Shown here one piece after another: positions 14,702 through 23,536 of a stretch of 47,756 nt of DNA. The DNA is from JANOXC01 sp031418215 (lineage in GTDB: Bacteria > Bacteroidota > Bacteroidia > AKYH767-A > OLB10). Location of the stretch: the NCBI GenBank assembly GCA_031418215.1, contig JANOXC010000167.1:1-47756 (forward strand), in the 5' to 3' direction. Made by a program: the position numbers and the translations under genes. The notes under the pieces are model-generated. The model did not search any database and had not been told where the DNA came from. It saw only the letters and a list, made by a program, of their open reading frames with translations. Position 1 is the stretch's first letter, and each line of letters opens with the position of its first letter.

Positions 14702-15532
14702 AAAACGATCCTGGTACCTACCGATTTCTCTCCGACAGCGGAGAATGCACTAAAATTTGCTGTCGAGATGAACAAGAAATTGAATGGTGAAATATTGTTG
14801 TTTCACGCTTATGAAGTTCCCATGCCTGTAACTGATGTACCCATTATGCCACCTGATGATGAGTTCCGTGAAACTGCGTTGAATACATTGAACCAGTTAC
14901 ACGATAATTTTAGTAGTCAATATCCAGAAATGAAGTTTAAAATAGAGGTTGCTATGGGAAATTCTAATAACGAAATATTACGCATGGAAACCCAAACACA
15001 ATGTAGTATGGTTGTTATGGGATCCTATGGCGATGATACGATGCATCACCTGGTAGCAGGTAAACATGTTTCCGCTGTGATTGGTAAATCAGGTTGCCCG
15101 GTATTGGTGATTCCCGGAATGGCAACTTTTAAACAAATGAATAAGATTGTTTTTGCAGTTAATTTCGGAATAGATGACCTGGATAACAGTATGGAGGTTG
15201 CTGATTTGGCGAAAGAATTTGAAGCGGAGATAATCATACTTCATATCATAACAGCTGAGCATGGTAAACGGCATCAACATGTTGAAATAGAAAAATTCAG
15301 GCAAAACGTGATAGAACAAAGCGGATACAATAATATATCGATGAAATTGTTGGAACATAAAAATGTTTTTGAAGGCATTAATTTTTATACGAAGGAAATC
15401 AATGCCGATCTCTTGGTAGTGAACATGCGGGAGCGTTCGTTGATGGACAGGATTTTGAACCGAAGCCTGACGAAGAAGATGGCTTATCATGCAGCAACTC
15501 CTTTGATGGTGTTACATACGGCGGTTGAATAG
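14699..15532 (+). CDS. Tandem-domain universal stress protein (UspA family)
   Basis: 277 aa with two Usp domains (about 1-143 and 147-276). Domain 1 starts MKTILVPTDFSPTAENA and has GSYG-x9-GK, close to the ATP-binding G2xG9xG(S/T) motif but with Lys at the last position. Domain 2 ends MAYHAATPLMVLH and lacks the motif. Usp proteins support survival under energy or oxygen limitation. The gap to mlaE is 83 bp, so it may share transcripts with the Mla genes. Confidence 0.92.
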   Translation: MKTILVPTDFSPTAENALKFAVEMNKKLNGEILLFHAYEVPMPVTDVPIMPPDDEFRETALNTLNQLHDNFSSQYPEMKFKIEVAMGNSNNEILRMETQTQCSMVVMGSYGDDTMHHLVAGKHVSAVIGKSGCPVLVIPGMATFKQMNKIVFAVNFGIDDLDNSMEVADLAKEFEAEIIILHIITAEHGKRHQHVEIEKFRQNVIEQSGYNNISMKLLEHKNVFEGINFYTKEINADLLVVNMRERSLMDRILNRSLTKKMAYHAATPLMVLHTAVE

Positions 15533-15615
15533 TGATTTAAATTATTTTTTATTGCATTGTTTATCTATTTTCGTCATATTGATTTTAAGAAATGGCAGAA
15601 ATTTGAAAAAACTTT

Positions 15616-16389
15616 ATGTTCAGACCGCCTAAATCACTAATTCAGTTTTTCAATGAAGTTGGCGAGATTGCCCAGTTTACAGGCCGTTTTTTCAGTGAAG
15701 GTTTTAAACCGAGGTATGAATGGCGGGAATTTTTAAGGCAATGCCTCATTAATGGGAATAAATCTTTACCGTTAGTCGCTACCACTGCATTTATTATGGG
15801 ATTGGTGTTAACTATTCAATCGAGACCAACCCTGGAGGAATTTGGTGCGGAATCATGGTTACCGGCAATGGTAGCTGTTTCAGTTATCAGGGAAATCGGA
15901 CCAGTTATTACTGCATTGATTTGTGCGGGAAAAATTGGGTCCAGCATTGGTGCTGAGTTAGGTTCAATGAAAGTAACTGAACAGATTGATGCTATGGAGG
16001 TGTCAGGAACCAATCCCTTTAAGTATTTAGTGGTTACACGCGTGCTGTCAACAACACTCATGCTTCCTGTTTTGGTATTGCTTGCAGATGCAGTTGCATT
16101 GTACGCATCTTACCTGGGTGTGAATATAAATGATGTGGTGAGTTGGAATCTATATTATCATAAAGTATTCGATACACTGGAGTTTAGTGATTTCATTCCA
16201 TCCTTTATTAAATCTTTTTTCTTTGGATTTGCCATTGGCATCATTGGTTGTTACAAAGGATACAATTCCAGCAAGGGTACAGAAGGAGTAGGACGTTCAG
16301 CTCACTCTTCCGTTGTTGTTTCATCTTTATTTATTTTTATTCTTGATTTGATAGCAGTGCAGATAACAGATATAATGGGCTTAAATTAG
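15616..16389 (+). CDS. mlaE: MlaE-type ABC transporter permease
   Basis: 257 aa. The MlaE/YrbE family is recognised from the N-terminal amphipathic region, then membrane helices, with the conserved REIGPVITALICAGKIGSSI (about 92-111) and the EQIDAMEVSGTNPFKYLVVTR coupling segment. It forms the inner-membrane core that moves phospholipids between membranes. Directly followed by MlaF and MlaD homologues, so this is a complete MlaFED core; MlaB and MlaC homologues are not seen here. Confidence 0.92.
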   Translation: MFRPPKSLIQFFNEVGEIAQFTGRFFSEGFKPRYEWREFLRQCLINGNKSLPLVATTAFIMGLVLTIQSRPTLEEFGAESWLPAMVAVSVIREIGPVITALICAGKIGSSIGAELGSMKVTEQIDAMEVSGTNPFKYLVVTRVLSTTLMLPVLVLLADAVALYASYLGVNINDVVSWNLYYHKVFDTLEFSDFIPSFIKSFFFGFAIGIIGCYKGYNSSKGTEGVGRSAHSSVVVSSLFIFILDLIAVQITDIMGLN

Positions 16390-16395
16390 CAGGTT

Positions 16396-17172
16396 ATGCA
16401 AGCGACCGTTGAAATGGATGTGAATTTGAAAATAATTAACAAGGACGAACCGGTGATGTCCATTCGAAATCTCCATAAGTCATTTCACGACCACAAGGTA
16501 TTGGTTGATTTTAACCTGGATTTATACAAGGGTGAAAATATCGTTGTGTTGGGCCGTTCGGGTTCAGGCAAATCAGTGCTCATCAAATGCATCGTTGGAT
16601 TATTGCAACCGGAAGAAGGAACGATAAAAGTATTTGGTAAAAATATTCCCGATCTTGAACACCTTGAACTCGATGAAATAAGGGTGCAGATCGGTTTTCT
16701 TTTTCAGAGCAATGCTTTATATGATTCGATGACGATAAGGGAAAACATTGAATTCCCGTTGCGCAGGCACTGGTTTAAAAAGAGTAAGGAAGAGGTGAAT
16801 GCTTTAGTTACTGAAGCGCTGAGTAACGTAGGATTGCTGCATACCATCGATATGATGCCTGCAGAATTGTCGGGAGGGATGCGCAAACGTATCGGTCTGG
16901 CAAGAACACTCATCTTAAAGCCGGCAATAGTTTTATACGATGAACCTACCACTGGTCTGGATCCGATTACAGGACGTGAGATTGTCCATCTCATGCTTGA
17001 ATTGCAGCAAAAATATCAGACTTCTTCCATCATTATTTCGCACGATATGGCTGTTGCAAAAATGACGGCCAATAAAATAATAGTGCTTCATGAAGGGAAA
17101 AATTATGCTTCGGGTACTTATGAAGAGTTGAAAAAATCAGATGTTCCGATTGTAAAACAATTTTTTGAATGA
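16396..17172 (+). CDS. mlaF: MlaF-type ABC transporter ATPase
   Basis: 258 aa ATPase with Walker A GRSGSGKSVL (53-62), Q-loop in FLFQSN, signature LSGGMRKR (about 158-165), Walker B VLYDEPTTGLDP (about 178-189) and H-loop IISHD. The LSGGM(R/Q)KR form is typical of MlaF. Energises lipid transport by the MlaE permease. Gaps of 6 bp on its left and 9 bp on its right mean tight co-transcription. Start chosen at the first ATG; Met7 and Met21 are alternatives. Confidence 0.93.
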   Translation: MQATVEMDVNLKIINKDEPVMSIRNLHKSFHDHKVLVDFNLDLYKGENIVVLGRSGSGKSVLIKCIVGLLQPEEGTIKVFGKNIPDLEHLELDEIRVQIGFLFQSNALYDSMTIRENIEFPLRRHWFKKSKEEVNALVTEALSNVGLLHTIDMMPAELSGGMRKRIGLARTLILKPAIVLYDEPTTGLDPITGREIVHLMLELQQKYQTSSIIISHDMAVAKMTANKIIVLHEGKNYASGTYEELKKSDVPIVKQFFE

Positions 17173-17181
17173 CATAAAGCG

Positions 17182-18156
17182 ATGAATAATAAAAAAATGA
17201 ATCATGTAAAACTGGGCTTGTTTGTTGTTGCCGGTACTGTAATATTAATTGTTACGTTATATTTATTGGGCAGCAAGCATAATCTGTTTGGCTCTACCTT
17301 CAGGGTGTCCGTTGTATTTAGAAATGTGAATGGCCTGATGCCGGGAAACAATGTGCGTTATGGCGGCATCAATATTGGTACAGTTGAAGAAATCAATATT
17401 GAAAATGACAGCACCATTAAGGTTGTAATGCTGGTTGAAGAAGATGCAAAAAAATTCATCGGCAAAAATGCAATCGTAAGTATTGGTACTGATGGATTGA
17501 TGGGCAATAAACTCCTTAATATTAATTCATCCGCTGTCCCGTCTCAGCGAATACAGGAAGGAGACATACTAATAGCCAGACTGCCAATTGAAACGGATGA
17601 CATGATGCATACTTTGAATGTTACCAATGATAACCTGGCAGTTATTACAACCGATCTGAGGTCGCTTACCCAAAAAATTAATAAACCTGATGGATTGGGT
17701 AATTTGCTGAGTGATCCGAATATTTCCGGTTCTGTGCGAACAACAATAAAAGAATTTCAAACGACAGCTGAAAATACCAGGAAAATATCAATGGAAGTTG
17801 CTCAAATGGTACATGGAGTATCATCAGGCAAAGGAGTTTTGGGTCAGCTGATCAGTGACACTGCCACAGCAGGTCAGGTGAAAGTAATCATGAGTCATAT
17901 AGCTGAAGCTGCGGATACCCTGGTGCAGATCACACAACAACTGGAAAAATTTTCAGAAGGGTTGAATGATAAAAACGGAATGGTTTATGCACTTTCAAAG
18001 GATACTTCAATGACCAATGATCTCAAGAATACGCTGGACAACATCAATCAGAGTTCATACAATCTCAATGAAAACCTGAAAGCAATGAGGAGTAATGCTT
18101 TATTCAGGAAATATTTTAAGGAAGAAGAAAAGAAAAGGCAGGAAATTAAAAAGTGA
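17182..18156 (+). CDS. mlaD: MCE/MlaD family substrate-binding protein
   Basis: 324 aa. A signal-anchor helix (about 11-27) is followed by one MCE domain (about 38-118: FRVSVVFRNVNGLMPGNNVR, GGINIGTVEEI, then SIGTDGLMGNKLLNI). The remaining ~200 residues are a helical extension with repeated heptad-like stretches, as in MCE proteins that build periplasmic tunnels. Third gene of the Mla unit; the CoA-transferase-like gene starts 13 bp later. Confidence 0.92.
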   Translation: MNNKKMNHVKLGLFVVAGTVILIVTLYLLGSKHNLFGSTFRVSVVFRNVNGLMPGNNVRYGGINIGTVEEINIENDSTIKVVMLVEEDAKKFIGKNAIVSIGTDGLMGNKLLNINSSAVPSQRIQEGDILIARLPIETDDMMHTLNVTNDNLAVITTDLRSLTQKINKPDGLGNLLSDPNISGSVRTTIKEFQTTAENTRKISMEVAQMVHGVSSGKGVLGQLISDTATAGQVKVIMSHIAEAADTLVQITQQLEKFSEGLNDKNGMVYALSKDTSMTNDLKNTLDNINQSSYNLNENLKAMRSNALFRKYFKEEEKKRQEIKK

Positions 18157-18169
18157 TTCTATATATATA

Positions 18170-19441
18170 ATGATAAATTACCAGTCAACTGAAGAAGTAG
18201 TAAAACATATCAATAGCAATGAGCGCGTGTTTATTCACGGCGGAGCAGCGACTCCTGTTTTATTGGTGGATGCCATGTGCCGTCGGAAAGATGAACTTGA
18301 AAATGTAGAGGTGGTTCACCTTCATACTGAAGGGGCGGCACTTTACGCAACACCGGCTTATGCGAAATCCTTTCATGTGAACAGTTTTTTTATTGCCGGG
18401 AATATACGTCCTTATGTTGGTACAGAGAATGTGCAGTATATTCCGGTCTTTCTCAGTGAGATTCCTGCCATGTTCCGAAAAGGCGTGGTGGCCATTGATA
18501 CAGCCATCATTCATGTTTCATTGCCCGATAAGCATGGCTTTTGTTCACTGGGTATTTCAGTTGATATTGCACGTGCGGCAGTAGATACTGCAAAAAAAAT
18601 ACTGGCATTGGTAAATCCAAACATGCCGCGATCTCATGGCGATGGCCAAATACATTTCAGCCGTTTTACAGCCGCTGCTTTTGCAGATGTTAAAATTCCA
18701 GAGGTCAATGACATTACTGTTACTGCAACTGAAGATGCCATTGGTAAACATATCGCTTCCATAGTTGAAGACGGAGCTACATTGCAAACCGGTATTGGTG
18801 GTATTCCCGGTGCTGCATGTAAACACCTGATCAATCATAGAAATCTGGGCGTGCATACAGAGATGTTTACTGATGCATTGTTGCCGCTCATTGAAGCAGG
18901 TGTGATTAATGGCAGCGTTAAGAAAAGGCATCCGGGAAAGATTGTTTCTGCTTTTGCCATGGGTACAAAAAAGTTGTACGATTTTATTCATGACAATCCG
19001 ATGGTGGCCATGCTCGACGTGGCATATGTGAATGATACTTCTGTGATCAGGAAAAATGATAAAGTAACAGCTATCAACAGTGCCATTGAAATTGATCTGA
19101 GCGGACAGATTTGTGCTGATTCCATTGGATCGCAGATTTACAGTGGAGTAGGTGGGCAGATGGATTTTATGCGTGGTGCATCTTTAAGCGAAGGTGGTAA
19201 ACCAATTATCGCATTAACATCCATAACAAATAAGGGAATCTCTAAAATTGTTCCGATGTTAAAGCAGGGTGCAGGTGTGGTAACAACAAGAGCTCATGTT
19301 CATTATATCGTTACTGAATTCGGCATTGCAGATCTCTACGGAAAAAACCTGGCACAGCGTGCAAAGGCATTGATCGCAATTGCACATCCCAATTGGAGAG
19401 AAGACCTGGAAAGAAAATCTTTTGAATTGTACAGGAAATAA
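18170..19441 (+). CDS. Acetyl-CoA hydrolase/4-hydroxybutyrate-type CoA-transferase
   Basis: 423 aa from MINYQSTEE (ATG 18170-18172); an in-frame ATG 75 bp upstream lies inside mlaD and is disregarded. N-terminal FIHGGAATP and C-terminal domain motifs GATLQTGIGGIPGA and GVHTEMFTDALLPLIEAGVI place it in the acetyl-CoA hydrolase/transferase family. Glu231 in HTEM is the likely CoA-thioester-forming residue by analogy with 4-hydroxybutyrate CoA-transferase. It would move CoA between acetate and another acid, useful in fermentative energy conservation. Convergent with the regulator gene, 14 bp apart. Confidence 0.88.
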   Translation: MINYQSTEEVVKHINSNERVFIHGGAATPVLLVDAMCRRKDELENVEVVHLHTEGAALYATPAYAKSFHVNSFFIAGNIRPYVGTENVQYIPVFLSEIPAMFRKGVVAIDTAIIHVSLPDKHGFCSLGISVDIARAAVDTAKKILALVNPNMPRSHGDGQIHFSRFTAAAFADVKIPEVNDITVTATEDAIGKHIASIVEDGATLQTGIGGIPGAACKHLINHRNLGVHTEMFTDALLPLIEAGVINGSVKKRHPGKIVSAFAMGTKKLYDFIHDNPMVAMLDVAYVNDTSVIRKNDKVTAINSAIEIDLSGQICADSIGSQIYSGVGGQMDFMRGASLSEGGKPIIALTSITNKGISKIVPMLKQGAGVVTTRAHVHYIVTEFGIADLYGKNLAQRAKALIAIAHPNWREDLERKSFELYRK

Positions 19442-19455
19442 ACTTATTGAAGTGT

Positions 19456-20502
19456 TTAATTCTTCAACCTTGCCAGCTTATCATGCTGTAAAATCTGAAT
19501 TTGTTTATCCCTGATGTCAATCAGTTTTTCTTCTTTAAAATCACTGAGGGTACGGATTACTGTTTCAGTAGCCGTACCTGCAACACTGGCAAGGTCTTCA
19601 CGGGAAATGGAAAAATGATCATCTCCATTATTACGTGACTGTGCAATAAGCAAAGCATCTGCAACTCGTTTACGAACGGAGTTATAAGCGAGATTCATCA
19701 GTCGCTCTTCCTTCTCACTCACATTGTTGCTGAGCATTCTGATAAATCTTGCAGCTACTTCCCTGTTGGAATAAAGAAGAGAAAAAAAATCATTTTTTGG
19801 AATGATGCTGATTTCGCAGTTTGTCATGGCTTCGGCACTTTCCTGATAATCTGACTCAAGAATCAAGTCATTATAACCAATAAATTCACCTTCATTAAAA
19901 ATTCCTGTGATCAATTGTTTACCTTCAGGATGTGCTTTGTAAGTTTTTATTTTTCCTTTATTGATAAACAAAACGCCTTTGGGTTCATCACCGCTCAGGT
20001 ATATAAAATCTTTCTTTCTATAGGAATAAATTTTTCTTGATTCAGAAAGTTTGTTAAGCTCTTCCAATCCCCTGGCATTGTTGATGAATTCATTGAGGCC
20101 ATCAATATTTTTTTCAAATTCCTTTTTAAACGTTTCACTTTTCTTCAAACGCATCTCCACAGCCTGAAGCAATTCCATTTCATCAAATGGTTTGGTAAGG
20201 TAATCGTCGGCACCAAGGTTCATTCCTTTACGTAAATCTGTTTTTTCTGCTTTGGCTGTCAGGAAAATGAAAGGTATAGCTGCAGTTTGCGGATGCTTGC
20301 TAAGTAAATACAATACACCATAGCCATCAAGTTCAGGCATCATGATGTCGCTAATAATCAGATCCGGTTTTTCGCTGGAAGCCATTTCAACGCCTACCTT
20401 ACCATTGGGTGCAGAAACAACATGATAATTGGCCAACTCCAGCATTTCTGCGGTGTTCTCACGCATTTCCAGGTTATCTTCGATTAACAGTATCTTGCTC
20501 AT
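19456..20502 (-). CDS. Response regulator fused to a Crp/Fnr-type DNA-binding domain
   Basis: 348 aa. Receiver domain 1-120: acidic pocket Glu8-Asp9, phosphoacceptor Asp52, Thr82 and Lys104 in YLTKPF. Cyclic-nucleotide-binding-like beta barrel about 150-245. Crp-type HTH about 270-345, with recognition helix TATETVIRTL: Glu313 and Arg317 correspond to the Glu and Arg with which Crp and Fnr read TGA/TCA half-sites, and Fnr's Ser is Ile316 here. There is no N-terminal cysteine cluster, so oxygen is not sensed by an Fe-S cluster in this protein; phosphorylation is the likely input. Lies 53 bp downstream of the histidine kinase. Likely target sites are listed at 13785, 22538 and 31226. Confidence 0.93.
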   Translation of the reverse strand: MSKILLIEDNLEMRENTAEMLELANYHVVSAPNGKVGVEMASSEKPDLIISDIMMPELDGYGVLYLLSKHPQTAAIPFIFLTAKAEKTDLRKGMNLGADDYLTKPFDEMELLQAVEMRLKKSETFKKEFEKNIDGLNEFINNARGLEELNKLSESRKIYSYRKKDFIYLSGDEPKGVLFINKGKIKTYKAHPEGKQLITGIFNEGEFIGYNDLILESDYQESAEAMTNCEISIIPKNDFFSLLYSNREVAARFIRMLSNNVSEKEERLMNLAYNSVRKRVADALLIAQSRNNGDDHFSISREDLASVAGTATETVIRTLSDFKEEKLIDIRDKQIQILQHDKLARLKN

Positions 20503-20555
20503 ATTTTCCGAAATTAGTTATTAAATTTAAACTTTTCAAGTTGCTTTATAATTCA

Positions 20556-22454
20556 CTATGATTCATGACTTATAGTTTGAGGAAAACGGATGATGAATTC
20601 GCTTCCTATATTCTCGGCGCTATGGTAATTCATACTACCATTCATTAGTTTTATATATCGGTTAACGATATTCAAACCAAGTCCTGTGCCTTGTATGGCA
20701 GTAACATTTCTTGCCCTGAAAAAGCGTTCGAAGAGATGTTGTTGATCTTCTACCGGTATTCCCAACCCGTGATCTTTAATGGAGATCACAATCTCGCCAT
20801 TGCAGCTTGTTGTGAATTCAACGGGTGTAGCATCCGGAGAATACTTAATGGCATTATTCAGCAGGTTGATGCAGGCATTGCGCAGCAACTGTTTATCAAG
20901 TACTGCTTTTTTATATTCACCCTCGTGGTGATAAACGATTTGCTGACCAGGACGCGCCATTATTTGCATTTCTTCACATAGATCTTTTGAAAAGGCAACG
21001 AGATCAAACCCGCTTGGATTTAGTTCGACTTTTCCGGCTTCCAGTTTTTCAAGCGATAAGAAATCATTTAGTATTTCTGTAAGGTTTTTTACAGATGATT
21101 TAATACGTTCAATATGTTTGGTTTTTTTCTCAACATCTACAGGTTGATCATATTTTTCTATAAGTGTGACAGAACTTAAAATGGTGCTTAAAGGAGTCCG
21201 AAATTCATGAGAAGCGATGGAAACAAATTTTGATTTTAGATCATTAAGCTCCCTTTCTTTTTTAAGCGCATCCTGAATTTCACGCTCTGAGGTACGCATC
21301 TCTGTTGCATTTTGAACAACTAGTAATATTTCATTAACAAAACCTTTCGCATCAGGTAATGGAACGGCATTAACGGAATAAATTCGTTCGTTGCATTCTG
21401 TATCAAATGAGGAGCTTTTCCAGTCAAATACTTTTGAAAGTTGTGATTTCATCACTTCATCCCATGGCAGTATCGGGAAATCAAAAATGGGTGTACCTTC
21501 CATCTGCTCTCTTGTAAAACCTAAATCCTGCAATTCTATCCCATCAATAAAAACACATCGGTAAGATCGGTTGATGACACAGATGAAGCCGTTTGGAAAG
21601 TGACTGGCCATAACGTTGTATAAGCGTTCACTGTTACGAAGCGCATCTTCCACCCGGAGACGATCTTTTATTTCATTATTTAAATTTTTGTTGGTCAATG
21701 CCAACTCTTGTGTTCTTTGCAATACCCTCGTTTCCAGTTCTTCATTCGCCTTTGTGATAGCTTCTTCCTGTTTCTTTCGTTCAGTTATATCGATGATAAA
21801 ACTGATGATATATAAATCTGTATTAATGTTAAAGGTGCTGAGGCTTATTTCCAATGGAAGTTCTGATTTATTTTTCCTTCTTCCAAATAGTGCGCCCCCA
21901 TTTCCCATTGGTCTTGAGTCTTTTTCACCATAGTATTTCTTTCGTAGTTCAAAATGCTTGTGCCCAAATCGATCGGGAATAAGTTGTTCTATTTGCTTAT
22001 TTTGCAATTCCCCTTTGTCGTATCCAAACATCAACTCGGCATGGGGGTTTATCATCACTATTTCACCTTTCGTATTGCTAATGATAATTCCTTCAGTAGC
22101 ATTCCTGAACATCGCAGTAAGACGTTCATTGGTTGTTTTTGATTTTTCCAGTTCACCCTTATACAATGTCACTACATATACAAAGGCCCAGGTAAAAAAT
22201 AAAGGAATAAATACTGATGTTAATTCTGTTTGAGCCACTAAATAGCGCACATTAATTAAATACCTGACAAGGATGATGGCAGAACTCATTAAGCCAATTT
22301 GTATTGTGATTTTCCTGCTGTGCATCCAAATAGATAAAAGCACAAGCAAGCCATAGGTGAATTCAAAATGGTGATCACCGGTAAGCCACAGGTCACATAG
22401 AACCAATATGATAGTAGAAACCAGGATGCTTGGTATGTAAATCCGACGGTTCAT
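20556..22454 (-). CDS. Membrane-bound PAS sensor histidine kinase
   Basis: 632 aa. N-terminal membrane helices (about 5-98, four to five passes), PAS1 (about 108-225), coiled coil (228-268), PAS2 (about 273-385), HisKA with phosphoacceptor His416 (SHEFRTPLS), and HATPase with N box LLNNAIKYSP (531-540), G1 DHGLGI and G2 GTGLGLNIV. PAS1 contains IPDRFGHKHFELRKKYY: His167 falls where FixL has its heme-ligating His, but the FixL distal Arg is replaced by Gly, so heme binding is open. Gene order with the REC-Crp regulator defines a two-component pair. Divergent from the Usp operon. Confidence 0.93.
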   Translation of the reverse strand: MNRRIYIPSILVSTIILVLCDLWLTGDHHFEFTYGLLVLLSIWMHSRKITIQIGLMSSAIILVRYLINVRYLVAQTELTSVFIPLFFTWAFVYVVTLYKGELEKSKTTNERLTAMFRNATEGIIISNTKGEIVMINPHAELMFGYDKGELQNKQIEQLIPDRFGHKHFELRKKYYGEKDSRPMGNGGALFGRRKNKSELPLEISLSTFNINTDLYIISFIIDITERKKQEEAITKANEELETRVLQRTQELALTNKNLNNEIKDRLRVEDALRNSERLYNVMASHFPNGFICVINRSYRCVFIDGIELQDLGFTREQMEGTPIFDFPILPWDEVMKSQLSKVFDWKSSSFDTECNERIYSVNAVPLPDAKGFVNEILLVVQNATEMRTSEREIQDALKKERELNDLKSKFVSIASHEFRTPLSTILSSVTLIEKYDQPVDVEKKTKHIERIKSSVKNLTEILNDFLSLEKLEAGKVELNPSGFDLVAFSKDLCEEMQIMARPGQQIVYHHEGEYKKAVLDKQLLRNACINLLNNAIKYSPDATPVEFTTSCNGEIVISIKDHGLGIPVEDQQHLFERFFRARNVTAIQGTGLGLNIVNRYIKLMNGSMNYHSAENIGSEFIIRFPQTISHES

Positions 22455-22508
22455 AATTTGACTTGTTCAGTCTTATAATAGGGTCTTGAATGGTAATATT
22501 ACCAAGGG

Positions 22509-22551
22509 TAAAGATACCATTGGTCAAGCGTTCAAAATTGATGCATATCAA
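22509..22551 (-). promoter_or_regulatory. Candidate promoter of the kinase/regulator operon sharing the Fnr-like box
   Basis: On the minus strand TATCTTTA (22516 down to 22509) resembles a -7 element. The box TTGATGCATATCAA is centred 28.5 bp upstream of it, roughly the class II activator position near -42. Autoregulation is inference. Confidence 0.3.
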
Positions 22552-22603
22552 TTCATGATATGATATAAATCATGTATTTAACCAAAAGGATAAAATATTT
22601 TTG
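22538..22603 (+). promoter_or_regulatory. Perfect Fnr-consensus box and promoter of the Usp-Ric-TPL operon
   Basis: TTGAT-GCAT-ATCAA (22538-22551) is a full match to the Fnr consensus. It is centred 51.5 bp upstream of TATTTTTG (22596-22603), a perfect TAnnTTTG element. Confidence 0.75.
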
Positions 22604-22629
22604 TAGGATTAAAATGAAAGGAGTTTTTT

Positions 22630-23496
22630 ATGGAGTTTAAGCCTATTAAGAAAATATTTATACCCTTCGATTTTTCGTCAAACAGCAGGATGGCTTTTGA
22701 ATATGCTGCTGCCATGTCGGAAAGGATCAATTCCAGGATTTTAATACATCACGTTTGCAAAGTGCCCATTGTTAGTGCTAATGAATATGTGGTAACTGAT
22801 TTGCAAGCACAAATCGCAACCGATGTAAAGACAGAAATGGAGCAAGTTATCCTAGATCTTAAGAAGGACCATCCCGGGGTAATGATTGAAAAAAGTTTGT
22901 CTACAGGGTTGATTGTGGATGAAATTATAAATGCCAGTGCTAGTTCAGGAGCGGATATGATAGTAATGGGTACACGCGGGGCACATGGTATTGGCAGCAA
23001 TGTTTTTGGCAGTAATACAGCATCTGTAATAGGAAAATCTTCCATACCCGTGTTAGCGGTTCCCTTAGAAGCGAAATATAAGTCCTTTAGCCGTGTTGTT
23101 TTTGCAACTTCCTTTTTAGAAAATGATTTTCAAACACTGTTTCAGTTAACTGAGTTATTAAAACCATTTAATCCGGAGATTGAAGTATTGCATGTAGAAG
23201 AGCGTGGCGAACAATCAGTATTGGATCAGCTGATGAAAGATTTTTCCAGTCAGGTCAAAATGAATATTCCTTATAAACATATTTCATTCAAGTTAATAGA
23301 AGGACATAACATCGAACATGCCCTGGAAGAATATGTTGAATCAAGAGGTGTTGATTTACTGGCTGTAGCTTCACGCAGAAAAAATTTCTTTGAACGTTTT
23401 ACAGAAAGCAGCATGAGCCGAAAGTTGGCGTTTCACACGCGCATTCCATTGCTGGTTTTCCATTCTTTTAATAAAACTTCTTATCCGTTGCTCTAA
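22630..23496 (+). CDS. Tandem-domain universal stress protein, first gene of low-oxygen operon
   Basis: 288 aa with two Usp domains (about 6-146 and 152-282). Domain 1 has a complete ATP-binding motif GTRG-x9-GS. Domain 2 ends KLAFHTRIPLLVFH without the motif. Start ATG at 22630 is preceded by AAAGGAG, a strong Shine-Dalgarno for this genome. It follows the best Fnr-type promoter of the window, so induction under low oxygen or nitrosative stress is expected (inference). Confidence 0.92.
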   Translation: MEFKPIKKIFIPFDFSSNSRMAFEYAAAMSERINSRILIHHVCKVPIVSANEYVVTDLQAQIATDVKTEMEQVILDLKKDHPGVMIEKSLSTGLIVDEIINASASSGADMIVMGTRGAHGIGSNVFGSNTASVIGKSSIPVLAVPLEAKYKSFSRVVFATSFLENDFQTLFQLTELLKPFNPEIEVLHVEERGEQSVLDQLMKDFSSQVKMNIPYKHISFKLIEGHNIEHALEEYVESRGVDLLAVASRRKNFFERFTESSMSRKLAFHTRIPLLVFHSFNKTSYPLL

Positions 23497-23536
23497 ATCA
23501 ATTGTTAACTTTACGTCGAACTAAAAACTAAAAATT

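Noticed and set aside
18557..18991. 144-aa minus-strand ORF and other long opposite-strand frames within genes
   Set aside because: They are shadows of well-supported genes on the other strand, with no start context, codon bias or motif of their own.
22749..23045. 98-aa minus-strand ORF inside the second Usp gene
   Set aside because: Lies entirely opposite a conserved Usp domain and carries no family signal.
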